Below are positions 14,493-22,947 of a DNA stretch of 64,000 nucleotides, piece by piece. The position numbers and the translations under genes were made by a program. This DNA comes from Achromobacter anxifer (GTDB lineage: Bacteria; Pseudomonadota; Gammaproteobacteria; Burkholderiales; Burkholderiaceae_B), in assembly GCF_903652925.1 (NCBI RefSeq), contig NZ_CAHLAR010000019.1:1-64000 (forward strand), given 5' to 3'. Positions within the stretch are counted from its first letter, which is position 1; every line of letters starts with the position of its first letter. The notes under the pieces were generated by a model. The model did no database searches and was not told the origin of the DNA. It saw only the letters and a list, made by a program, of their open reading frames with translations.

Positions 14493-16019
14493 TCAGGCAG
14501 GCACCCGGCCGCTTGCGGCAGGCCGGCGGACGCGCCGCAGCAGCGCGTAGACGGCCAGGGCGGTCAGCACCGCGAACCCCGCCAATGCATGCAGCACGCT
14601 GCTGAAGGCCGTGACGTAGGCGCGCCGCAGCAGCTCCTCCGCGCCGGGCAGCTGGCCGGCGGCTTCGGCCAGCAGGCCCATCGCGCTGCGGTTGGCGGCC
14701 AGCAGGATGGCCTGGCTGTCGGCCGCCCCGCCCAGTGCGGCGGCGAGCTGCGCCTGGATCAGGTAGGCCAGCAGCGCGCTGACCACCGCGATGGCGACGC
14801 CGTCGGCCGAAACACGCACCGTATTGAAGATGCCGGTGGCCATGCCAACCTTGCGCGGATCGGCCACGTTGACGGCCAGTCCGTCCATCAGGCCCCAGGG
14901 CAGGCCGATGCCTATGCCTATCAAGCCCATCGGCAGCCACAGGCCGGCGGTCCCCGCTGCCAGGGTCTCGGCCAGCCAAGCCAGCCCCGCCGCGGCAATC
15001 AGCAATCCGGCGGCCGACAGCCGGCCGGGATCGAACCAGCGCGTCAGCAACGCGGCCAGGAACGGCACGACCAGCAGCGGCGCGGCCAGGCCCGTCATCA
15101 GCTGCCCGGCGGCCAGCGCGCCCAGTCCGTCGATGCCGATGAAGCGGCCCGGCAGCAGGGCGATCAGCGCGATGAACAGGAATGCGGGGGAGGCGGCCAA
15201 CGCCTGCACGCCGACAAAGCGCGGGTCGCGGAACAGGCTCAGGTCCAGCATGGGTTGCGCCACGCGGCGCTCCCACCGGACAAAGGCCAGGGCCAGTAGC
15301 ACAGAGACCGCCAGCGAACCTGTGACACGGCCATCGGTCCAGCCGGCTTCGGGCGCCAGCAACATGCCATAGGTGAACAGGCCCAGGGCAGCCGTGAAGC
15401 CGAGGGCGCCGGGCCAATCCAGCCTGCCTGGCGCGGTGCCAGCCGCGGGCCGCACGCTGAAGGCGACCATGACGCCGCCCAGCACGCCGACCAGGCCGGT
15501 GGCCAGGAAGACCCATTCCCAGCCCGCCGCTTCCACCATCCAGCCCGAGGCCAGCGGTCCGAAGGACAGGCCGATGCCGAAGGTGGTGCCCAGCAGGCTG
15601 AAGGCGCGGATGCGCGCCGCGCCGTGGAACAGCGGCGCCAGCGAGGACATGGCGGCGGCGAATGCGGCCGCGCCGCCCATGCCCTGCATCAGCCGCAGGA
15701 AATCGATCCACGCGGCCGAGGGCGCCCAGGGGATGGGAAAGGTGGCCGCGCAGAACCAGGCCAGGCCGCACAGCCAGACGCGGCGCGGGCCGTACAGGTC
15801 GGTCAGGCTGCCCGACACCATGATGACGCTGCCGTAGGCCAGGATGTAGCCGTTCAGGATCCAGTTCAGTTCCACCGGCGTGCCGCCCAGCGTCTGGCTG
15901 ATGGACGGCAGGACCACGGCGGGGCCGGTGAAACATAGCGGGATCAGCAGGGCCGTGAGGCAGGCGGACAGCAGTTGCAGCCAGCGGTGGCTGGAGGCCG
16001 GGGTATCGGGCTTGGGCAT
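14493..16019 (-). CDS. MFS transporter, DHA2 (14-helix) family
   Basis: The product is 508 residues and strongly hydrophobic, with about 14 transmembrane helices. The motif A region GSLTDLYGPRR follows helix 2, and LGTTFGIGLSFGPLASGW is a typical antiporter motif C region. DHA2 members are proton-driven drug or metabolite exporters of the inner membrane. It is transcribed away from a LysR gene starting at 16168, a classical regulator/efflux arrangement, so its expression is probably induced by the ligand of that regulator. Substrate unknown. Confidence 0.85.
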   Translation of the reverse strand: MPKPDTPASSHRWLQLLSACLTALLIPLCFTGPAVVLPSISQTLGGTPVELNWILNGYILAYGSVIMVSGSLTDLYGPRRVWLCGLAWFCAATFPIPWAPSAAWIDFLRLMQGMGGAAAFAAAMSSLAPLFHGAARIRAFSLLGTTFGIGLSFGPLASGWMVEAAGWEWVFLATGLVGVLGGVMVAFSVRPAAGTAPGRLDWPGALGFTAALGLFTYGMLLAPEAGWTDGRVTGSLAVSVLLALAFVRWERRVAQPMLDLSLFRDPRFVGVQALAASPAFLFIALIALLPGRFIGIDGLGALAAGQLMTGLAAPLLVVPFLAALLTRWFDPGRLSAAGLLIAAAGLAWLAETLAAGTAGLWLPMGLIGIGIGLPWGLMDGLAVNVADPRKVGMATGIFNTVRVSADGVAIAVVSALLAYLIQAQLAAALGGAADSQAILLAANRSAMGLLAEAAGQLPGAEELLRRAYVTAFSSVLHALAGFAVLTALAVYALLRRVRRPAASGRVPA

Positions 16020-16167
16020 GGAAAGTGTGGGTCCGTGTTGGAGAAAACACCGCCAAATGCGCAGCGGTCATGCGATGCTGGCAAGCTTAGGGGCGGCTGC
16101 ATAAAAGAAAAATAGGCTAGGATTCCCAAGATTCCGGACATTTATGTCCGCATTGGAGCAAGCGGAA

Positions 16168-17052
16168 ATGGATAGCTTGAGCGGCTTGGGTGTCTTCGTG
16201 CAGGTGGCCGAAACGCGCAGTTTTTCCGAGGCGGGGCGGGCGCTGGGCGTGTCGCCGTCCGCCGTGGGCAAGAGCATCGCGCGTATGGAAGCGCGCCTGA
16301 AGGTGCGCCTGTTCCATCGCAGCACGCGCCATGTGGCGCTGACGCCCGAGGGCGAGCTGTTCCTGGAACGCTGCCGCCGCATACTTTGCGAAGTCGAGGC
16401 GGCGGAGCTGGAGCTATCCGAGACCGCCGACGCGCCGCGCGGCAAGCTGCGCGTGAGCCTGCCGCGCTACAGCGGCCTGTTCGAACCCGCCATCGCGGCC
16501 TTCATGCGGCAGTACCCCGAAGTGGAGCTGGACCTGGATTTCACCGACCGCATGGTCGACGTGATCGGCGAGGGCTACGACGCCGTGGTCCGCAGCGGCG
16601 AAATGGATGACTCGGGCCTGAAGCGCCGCCGCCTGGGCCGCTTTCGCCGCATCCTGGCGGCCTCGCCGGGCTATCTGGCGGAGCACGGCACGCCCCGGCG
16701 CGCAGCCGATCTGCTGCGCCACGCCTGCCTGCACTACCGCTATCCCAGCACGGGCCGGCTGGAGCGCTGGCCGCTGAAGCTCGCGCCGCAGGCGCAGGCT
16801 CCCGAGCTGCCGCAGACGCTGGTGTGCAACAGCGTCGAGATGCGGGTCTTCCTGGCGCTGGGCGGGCAGGGCATCGTCTGCCTGCCGGATTTCACGATCC
16901 GCGAGGAGATGGCGGCAGGGCGGCTGCAAAGCGTGCTGGACGAGCAGACCCGCGGCAACGCGACCATGTGGGCGCTATGGCCGGCCAGCCGCCATGCCTC
17001 GCCCAAGCTGCGCGTGTTCATCGACCACCTGGCCCGGCATCTGTTTCCCTGA
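16168..17052 (+). CDS. LysR-family transcriptional regulator
   Basis: The product is 294 residues. The N-terminal helix-turn-helix is clear (FVQVAETRSFSEAGRALGV, then SPSAVGKSIARMEARL). The effector domain is of the short AphB/CrgA-like type (LRVSLPRYSGLFEPAIAAF). An upstream in-frame ATG exists at 16144. The ATG at 16168 fits better because GGAG lies nine bases upstream and family members usually start with MD close to the first helix. It is divergent from the DHA2 exporter gene at 16019 and presumably controls it. Confidence 0.85.
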   Translation: MDSLSGLGVFVQVAETRSFSEAGRALGVSPSAVGKSIARMEARLKVRLFHRSTRHVALTPEGELFLERCRRILCEVEAAELELSETADAPRGKLRVSLPRYSGLFEPAIAAFMRQYPEVELDLDFTDRMVDVIGEGYDAVVRSGEMDDSGLKRRRLGRFRRILAASPGYLAEHGTPRRAADLLRHACLHYRYPSTGRLERWPLKLAPQAQAPELPQTLVCNSVEMRVFLALGGQGIVCLPDFTIREEMAAGRLQSVLDEQTRGNATMWALWPASRHASPKLRVFIDHLARHLFP

Positions 17053-17172
17053 GGCGGCGAGCGCGGCGCGGCCGGTTTGCGTAGTATTGTCTGCCTGCGC
17101 GGCCGGCGTCCGGGTCCGCGCCACACTATACGATCAGGCGCCCGGCATCCAAGGCGCCACAAGGAGACAAGC

Positions 17173-18639
17173 ATGCCCACCGCCGCCCCGTTGAACGACA
17201 TCGTGGCCATGTCCGCCCACGCGCTGTCCGAGGCGATCCGCCAGCGCAAGGTGTCGTGCCGCGAGGTCATGACGGCCTACCTGGCGCACATCGACAGGGT
17301 CAATCCCAAGCTCAACGCCATCGTCGCCCGGCGCGACGGCGACGAATTGATGCGCGAGGCCGACGAGCGCGACGCGCAGTTGGCCGCGGGCCAGTGGCTG
17401 GGCTGGCTGCATGGCATGCCGCAAGCGCCCAAGGACCTGACCGCGGTGCGCGGCATGGTCACTTCGATGGGCTCGCTGGTCTACAAGGACCAGGTGACGG
17501 CGCACGATTCCATCATCATCGAACGCATGCGCGCGGCGGGCGCCATCTTCATCGGCCGCAGCAACGTGCCGGAATTCGGCCTGGGTTCGCACACCTACAA
17601 CCCGGTCTATGGCGTCACGGGCAATCCCTACGATCCGTCCAAGACCGCCGGCGGCAGCAGCGGTGGCGCGGCTGCCGCGCTGGCCGCCCGCATGCTGCCG
17701 GTAGCGGACGGCAGCGATTTCGGCGGATCGTTGCGCAACCCCGCCGCCTTCTGCAACGTCTACGGCATGCGCCCGTCCGCCGGCCGCGTGCCCTACGGGC
17801 CGTCGAACGAGGTGTTTATCAAGCAGCTGGCCTATGAGGGGCCGATGGGCCGGTCGCCGCGCGACGTCGCCATGCTGCTGTCCGTGATGGCCGGTCCCGA
17901 CAAGCGCGTGCCCTTGTCCCTGACGGGCGATCCCGCCCAGTTCGCGCAGCCGCTGGACGCCGACCTGCGCGGCAAGCGCGTGGGCTGGCTGGGCGACTGG
18001 AACGGCTACCTGCCGATGGAGGCCGGCATCCTGGAAATGTGCGAGCGGGCGCTGGCCGATCTGGGGCAGGCCGGCTGCGAGACCGTCGACTACCAGGTGC
18101 CGTTTGCGGGGGAACGCCTCTGGCGGATCTGGCTGGCTCATCGCCATCTGATGGTCGGCGGCCAGCTGCATCCCCTGGTTCATAACCCGGAGACCCGCAA
18201 GCTGGTCAAGCCGGCCGTGATCTGGGAAGTGGAGGGACTGGAAGGCATGACGGCGCGCCAGGTCTACCAAGCCACGGAAGAGCGCAGCACCTGGTATCAG
18301 ACCGTGCTGCGCATGTTCGAGGACGTGGATTACCTGGCCGTGCCCTCGGCCCAGGTGTTTCCCTTCGACGCGGCGCTGGACTGGCCCAAGGAGATCGCGG
18401 GCCGTCCCATGGACACCTACCACCGCTGGATGGAGACGGTCACGCCCTGGACCTTGGCGGGTTGCCCGGTGATCAGCGTGCCGGTGGGCTTCAACGACGC
18501 CGGGCTGCCCATGGGCATGCAGCTGATCGGCCCGCCTCAGGCCGACCTGGCCGTCCTGCAGCTGGCGCATGCCTACGGGCAGGCGCGGAATTGGGTGGAA
18601 ACCCGGCCGCCTGCGTCGCTCTGGAGCGACGTCGCCTAG
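17173..18639 (+). CDS. Amidase (amidase-signature family)
   Basis: The product is 488 residues. The signature Ser-cisSer-Lys triad is visible: Lys87 in APKDLTAVRG, Ser162 or Ser163 in TAGGSSGGAAAAL, and nucleophile Ser186 in DFGGSLRNPA. Such enzymes hydrolyse amides to acids and ammonia. No GatB or GatC gene is nearby, so a GatA role is unlikely and a catabolic amidase is inferred. The frame is open from 17077, but AAGGAG sits just before the ATG at 17173. It follows the LysR gene by 120 bases and ends before a strong hairpin. Confidence 0.87.
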   Translation: MPTAAPLNDIVAMSAHALSEAIRQRKVSCREVMTAYLAHIDRVNPKLNAIVARRDGDELMREADERDAQLAAGQWLGWLHGMPQAPKDLTAVRGMVTSMGSLVYKDQVTAHDSIIIERMRAAGAIFIGRSNVPEFGLGSHTYNPVYGVTGNPYDPSKTAGGSSGGAAAALAARMLPVADGSDFGGSLRNPAAFCNVYGMRPSAGRVPYGPSNEVFIKQLAYEGPMGRSPRDVAMLLSVMAGPDKRVPLSLTGDPAQFAQPLDADLRGKRVGWLGDWNGYLPMEAGILEMCERALADLGQAGCETVDYQVPFAGERLWRIWLAHRHLMVGGQLHPLVHNPETRKLVKPAVIWEVEGLEGMTARQVYQATEERSTWYQTVLRMFEDVDYLAVPSAQVFPFDAALDWPKEIAGRPMDTYHRWMETVTPWTLAGCPVISVPVGFNDAGLPMGMQLIGPPQADLAVLQLAHAYGQARNWVETRPPASLWSDVA

Positions 18640-18658
18640 GCTGAATCCGGTACGCATT

Positions 18659-18712
18659 GTTGCGGGAAAAGACAAGCCCTTGTAAGAGGGCTTTGCTTTT
18701 TCCCGACGCAAA
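18659..18712. terminator. Long hairpin acting as a probable terminator after the amidase gene
   Basis: AAGCCC pairs with GGGCTT around an eight-base loop. The stem continues outward through GGGAAAAG against CTTTTTCCC and GTTGC against GCAAAC, with small bulges. The T-rich right arm (TTTGCTTTTT) makes it a good intrinsic terminator. It lies 20 bases after the amidase stop. The rest of the gap to wspA (18713-18886) holds TTGTCA about 19 bases before TAATAA, a weak promoter candidate for the wsp operon. Confidence 0.65.
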
Positions 18713-18886
18713 CCGCCATATTTGCCGCAAATTCCGCGTTTTCCGTGGCTGCCGGCCTTTGCCTTTGCAATAATTGTCAACCAACTCACAACATCCGGTA
18801 ATAAATGGACAGCCAAGCGTCCCCGGTTTCGTTCCAGAATATTTCGGCCCAATCGACGAGTTGATCTTGCATAGAGGTTTCCCGGC

Positions 18887-20506
18887 ATGAAGAACCTGAC
18901 ACTCCGCCAGCGCATCCTGGCCAGCTTCCTGGCGATCCTGGCCATCATGGCGTTGATGGTGGTGATGGATTACCGGCGCCTGCTGGTCATCGAGTCAGAG
19001 GTCGAGCTGATCAATAACGATGCGGTTCCTGGCATCTACTACAGCACCTCGATACGCTCGTCGTGGTTCGCAGGCTTCGTGGTGGTGCAGGACGCCTTCA
19101 ACATGGAGACGGAGCAGGAGCGCCGTAGCGTGCTGGAGGCGTTGCCGCAAGACGATCAGTTGCTGGAAGACCATATCGCGCAATACCGCCGCACCATCAC
19201 GCGGGAAGATGACCGCAAGATGTTCGAGGAGTTCGAGAAGGAGTTGCGGGAGTACAAGCGCATGCGCGCCGACATTGTGGCGCCAGCCATGCTGGCGGAT
19301 CCGGCGCGCGCCCAGTCCATGATCAAGTCGGAACTGCGGCCCGCGTTCTACAAGGGCCGCGACATCCTGGCCAAGATGGTGCTGGAAAACAAGAAGCAGG
19401 CCGACGAGGCCGCCATTGCCATCAAGCAGTCGGTGGACAGCGCCGAAGTCCGTATGCTGGGCTCGCTGGCCGTGGCCATCATCGCCGCCATCATCTGCGG
19501 CATTCTGCTGATGCGCGCGATCGCCAATCCGATGCGGGCCATCGTCAGGACCCTTGAGGCCACCGGCGGCGGCGACCTGACCCGGCGCCTGACGCTGGCG
19601 CGCAAGGACGAATTCAACGCCATCGAAACCGGCTTCAACGGCATGGTGGACGAACTGACCGGGCTGGTCGGCAAGACGCAGCGCTCGGCGGTGCAGGTGG
19701 CCACGTCCGTCACCGAGATCGCGGCCACGTCCAAGCAGCAGCAGGCGACCGCGTCCGAAGTGGCCGCCACCACCACCGAGATCGGCGTCACCTCGCGCGA
19801 AATCTCCGCGACCTCGCGCGAGCTGGTGCGCACCATGAGCGAAGTCTCCGGCGCCGCCGAGCAGACCGCCGCGCTGGCGGGCAGCGGCCAGGTGGGCCTG
19901 GCGCGCATGGAGGACACCATGCGCAACGTGGTGGGCGCGGCGGGCTCGGTCAACGCCAAGCTGGCGATCCTGAACGAGAAAGCCGGCAATATCACGCAAG
20001 TGGTTACGACGATTACAAAGGTGGCCGACCAGACCAACCTGCTGTCGCTGAACGCGGCGATCGAAGCGGAGAAGGCGGGCGAGTACGGCCGCGGCTTCGT
20101 GGTGGTGGCGACCGAGATCCGCCGCCTGGCCGATCAGACCGCCGTGGCGACGTACGACATCGAACAGATGGTGCGCGAGATCCAGTCGTCGGTGTCGGCC
20201 GGCGTCATGGGCATGGACAAGTTTTCCGAGGAAGTCCGGCGCGGCATGGCCGACATGCAGCAGGTGGGCGACCAGCTGTCGCAGATCATCCAGCAGGTGC
20301 AGACGCTGGCGCCCCGCGTGCAGATGGTCAACGAGGGCATGCAGGCCCAGGCGACTGGCGCCGAGCAGATCAACCAGGCTTTGCAGCAGCTGAGCGACGC
20401 CGCCCAGCAGACCGTCGAGTCCCTGCGCCAGTCCTCGCTCGCGATCGAAGAGCTGACGCTGGTCGCCAATGACCTGCGCAGCGGCGTGTCGCGCTTCAAG
20501 GTGTGA
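18887..20506 (+). CDS. wspA: WspA, methyl-accepting chemotaxis-type surface sensor
   Basis: The product is 539 residues. It has a transmembrane helix at about residues 9-28, a periplasmic helical sensor region, and a second helix at about 186-206 ([16 protein letters not shown]). HAMP and a cytoplasmic signalling domain follow. The hairpin tip is well conserved ([20 protein letters not shown]). It heads a seven-gene operon in the exact order of Pseudomonas wspABCDEFR, which identifies it as the Wsp receptor. In Pseudomonas, WspA responds to surface contact and envelope stress and activates the WspE kinase. The next gene overlaps its stop by one base. Confidence 0.9.
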   Translation: MKNLTLRQRILASFLAILAIMALMVVMDYRRLLVIESEVELINNDAVPGIYYSTSIRSSWFAGFVVVQDAFNMETEQERRSVLEALPQDDQLLEDHIAQYRRTITREDDRKMFEEFEKELREYKRMRADIVAPAMLADPARAQSMIKSELRPAFYKGRDILAKMVLENKKQADEAAIAIKQSVDSAEVRMLGSLAVAIIAAIICGILLMRAIANPMRAIVRTLEATGGGDLTRRLTLARKDEFNAIETGFNGMVDELTGLVGKTQRSAVQVATSVTEIAATSKQQQATASEVAATTTEIGVTSREISATSRELVRTMSEVSGAAEQTAALAGSGQVGLARMEDTMRNVVGAAGSVNAKLAILNEKAGNITQVVTTITKVADQTNLLSLNAAIEAEKAGEYGRGFVVVATEIRRLADQTAVATYDIEQMVREIQSSVSAGVMGMDKFSEEVRRGMADMQQVGDQLSQIIQQVQTLAPRVQMVNEGMQAQATGAEQINQALQQLSDAAQQTVESLRQSSLAIEELTLVANDLRSGVSRFKV

Positions 20507-21027
20507 TGGAAGCCATGGCGCAGCGCGCTCCCTCCGCGGCCGGACGCCGGCTGTATCTGCTGTTCCGCATCGGCGGCGACCGCTATGCGCTGGACGCCAG
20601 GGACATCGCCGAGGTGCTGGGCCTGCGCGAGCTGAAGCAGGTGCCAGGCGCGCCCGTCTGGGTGGCCGGAGTGCTGGACCGCCGCGGCGTGGCCGTGCCG
20701 GTCATCGACATGAGCGCGCTGGCGGGCGGCGGCGCGGCGGCGGCGGTGACCAGCACCCGGCTGGCCCTGGTGCGCTACCGCGCCAGCGAGTTGGATGGCG
20801 GGCGCCTGTTGGGGCTGATCCTGGAGCAGGCGACCGAGACCGTGCACTACGATCCCGCCGCGTTCCAGTCCGCGGGCCTGGCCCATCCGCACGCGCGCTA
20901 TCTGGGGCCGGTGCTCAGCGATGCCGGCGGCATGGTGCAGGCCGTCAATGTCGACGACCTGTTGCCCGCGACGGTGCGGGCCCTGTTGTTTCCCGCCGAA
21001 GACGCGGCGCGCGAGGCGCAGCCATGA
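20506..21027 (+). CDS. wspB: WspB, CheW-like coupling protein
   Basis: The product is 173 residues and forms a single CheW domain, with LYLLFRIGGDRYALDARDIAEVLGL at the start and VAGVLDRRGVAVPVIDM in the middle. CheW proteins bridge the receptor to the histidine kinase, here WspA to WspE. GTG at 20503, ATG at 20506 and ATG at 20515 are all possible starts. I take 20506, which overlaps the wspA stop by one base and has AAGG four bases upstream. The 3' end overlaps wspC by four bases. Confidence 0.88.
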   Translation: MEAMAQRAPSAAGRRLYLLFRIGGDRYALDARDIAEVLGLRELKQVPGAPVWVAGVLDRRGVAVPVIDMSALAGGGAAAAVTSTRLALVRYRASELDGGRLLGLILEQATETVHYDPAAFQSAGLAHPHARYLGPVLSDAGGMVQAVNVDDLLPATVRALLFPAEDAAREAQP

Positions 21028-22292
21028 TGCTCATCGACGATTTCAGCGCCTTGCTCAAGCGGCGCATGGGCCTGGACAGCGGCTCCATCGGCAAGGCGGC
21101 CGTGGAGCGCGCGGTCCGGCGCCGGATGGGCATGGCGGGCATCGGTGACGAACGCGACTATCTGCTGCAGGTGCAGACGTCGGCGGCGGAAATGCAGCAG
21201 TTGATCGAAGCGGTCATCGTGCCGGAGACGTGGTTCTTCCGCTACCCCGAGTCGCAGTCGGCCATGGCTGCGCTGGCGCGGGCGCGCTTGTACGCGGCGG
21301 GCGCCGAGAACCGGGTGCTGCGCGTGCTCAGCGTGCCGTGTTCCAGCGGCGAAGAGCCTTACTCCATCGCCATGGCGCTGCTGGATGCCGGCGTGCCGCC
21401 CGAGCGTTTCCAGATCGACGCCGTCGACATCAGCGTGCGCATGATCGAGTTCGCGCAGCGCGCCGTGTACGGCCGCAATTCCTTTCGCGGCGACGAGCTG
21501 GGCTATCGCGACCGCTATTTTTCCGAGACGGCCGACGGCCACCAACTGGCTGGCCACGTGGTCGGCCGGGTGCGGTTCCTGCCCGGCAATCTGTTCGATC
21601 CGCATCTGCTGGCAGGCGTCGCGCCCTACGATTTCGTTTTCTGCCGCAACCTGCTGATCTACTTCGATCCGTCCACGCAGGAACGCGCCGTGCAGGTGTT
21701 GCGCCGGTTCACGCGCGAGGACGGCGTGATTTTCATCGGCCCGGCCGAAACCAGCCTGTTGACCGGGCGCCGGCTGCCGGCGGTACCGATGGCAAACTCG
21801 TTCGCCTTCCTGGCCAAACCGTTGCCACCGCCGGCCATCGCGCCCGCGCCGCAGCCGGCCCGGCCCATCGTGCACAGCTGGACGCCGCCGCGGCGGCAGC
21901 TGCCCCAGGCGCCCGTAGCGGGACTGCCGGTGCCGCATGCGCCGGCCGCCGCGAGCGGCTCCGTGGACCGGCAGGGCGATGCGCAGGACTCCTTGCGCAA
22001 CATCGCCGCCCTGGCCGACCAGGGCCAGGTCGAAGACGCGATGGCGCGCTGCCGGGCGCATATCGACGCGCATGGCGCCAGCGCCGAGGCCCTGTACCTG
22101 CAAGGCCTGCTGCAGGACGCGGCGGGCGATGCTCGCCAGGCGCAGGCCGCCTACCGCAAGGCGCTCTACCTGGACCCGACCCATCGCGAAGCCTTGCTGC
22201 ACCTGGCCGCGCTGGTGGCGTCCGACGGCGACCACGAAGCGGCCCGCCGCCTGCAAGCGCGCGCGGCGCGAGGGGAGGCGCGACGTGGTTGA
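21024..22292 (+). CDS. wspC: WspC, CheR-type receptor methyltransferase with TPR tail
   Basis: The product is 422 residues. The CheR domain (about 1-265) shows PETWFFRYPESQ, VPCSSGEEPYSIAMAL (the SAM-binding region) and YDFVFCRNLLIYFD. A proline-rich linker (about 270-320) leads to a C-terminal TPR region (EALYLQGLLQDAAGDARQAQ). This matches Pseudomonas WspC, which methylates WspA constitutively; the TPR part helps it find the receptor. The start is one of two adjacent ATGs and overlaps the wspB stop. Confidence 0.9.
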   Translation: MMLIDDFSALLKRRMGLDSGSIGKAAVERAVRRRMGMAGIGDERDYLLQVQTSAAEMQQLIEAVIVPETWFFRYPESQSAMAALARARLYAAGAENRVLRVLSVPCSSGEEPYSIAMALLDAGVPPERFQIDAVDISVRMIEFAQRAVYGRNSFRGDELGYRDRYFSETADGHQLAGHVVGRVRFLPGNLFDPHLLAGVAPYDFVFCRNLLIYFDPSTQERAVQVLRRFTREDGVIFIGPAETSLLTGRRLPAVPMANSFAFLAKPLPPPAIAPAPQPARPIVHSWTPPRRQLPQAPVAGLPVPHAPAAASGSVDRQGDAQDSLRNIAALADQGQVEDAMARCRAHIDAHGASAEALYLQGLLQDAAGDARQAQAAYRKALYLDPTHREALLHLAALVASDGDHEAARRLQARAARGEARRG

Positions 22293-22947
22293 GACGATAG
22301 GCTCCCTGTCCGACGTGGACGATTGCTGGAACCGCATCGGCATACGCGGCGACAAGAGCTGCGGCCAACTGCCGGATCACGTCCATTGCCGCAACTGTCC
22401 GGTGTACGCCACGGCGGCCAAGCGCATCCTGGACCGGCTGCCGCCGCAGATGGAAGAGCGGGACGCCGAGGCCGCGCTCGGCGGTTGCGCCAGCCTGTCG
22501 TCGCTGCTGGTGTTCCGCGTGCAGCGCGAGTGGCTGGGCCTGCCGACGAAGGCGCTGGACGAGGTCGCCAGCACCCGCGGCATCCTGAGCCTGCCGCACC
22601 GCCGCGACCCGGCCATGCTGGGCGTGGCCAACGTGCGCGGCACGTTGACCGTGTGCGTGTCGCTGGCGCGGCTGCTGGGCCTGGAGGCCGCCGCCGACGA
22701 GCCGCGCGAGCGGCCGGCCACGGCGCGCATGCTGATCCTGGGCGGGGCGGGCCGGGCGGTGGTGGCGCCGGTGGAGGAGGTCGAGGGCATACATGCCGTG
22801 AACCTGGACAAGCTGGAGCCGTTGCCCGCGACCGTGGAAGGCGCCAGCCTGAAGTATTCGCGCGGGATGGCCCGCTGCGGCGGCCGCAGCGTGGGCGTAT
22901 TGGATGAGACCTTGCTGATGCAAGCTTTGGAACGGAGCCTGGCGTGA
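22285..22947 (+). CDS. wspD: WspD, CheW-like coupling protein with Cys-rich N-terminus
   Basis: The product is 220 residues. The N-terminal part is rich in cysteine (DDCWNRIG, KSCGQL, HCRNCPVY), followed by a CheW domain (LVFRVQREWLGLPTKALDEV; VANVRGTLTVCVSLARLL). This matches WspD, the second coupling protein of the Wsp complex. The GTG at 22285 overlaps wspC by eight bases and has GGGAGG shortly upstream. The longer open frame upstream lies entirely over wspC and is not used. Confidence 0.87.
   Translation: MVETIGSLSDVDDCWNRIGIRGDKSCGQLPDHVHCRNCPVYATAAKRILDRLPPQMEERDAEAALGGCASLSSLLVFRVQREWLGLPTKALDEVASTRGILSLPHRRDPAMLGVANVRGTLTVCVSLARLLGLEAAADEPRERPATARMLILGGAGRAVVAPVEEVEGIHAVNLDKLEPLPATVEGASLKYSRGMARCGGRSVGVLDETLLMQALERSLA

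Noticed and set aside
16144-16167. Earlier ATG for the LysR gene
   Set aside because: No ribosome binding site and eight extra residues before the conserved start; the ATG at 16168 has GGAG.
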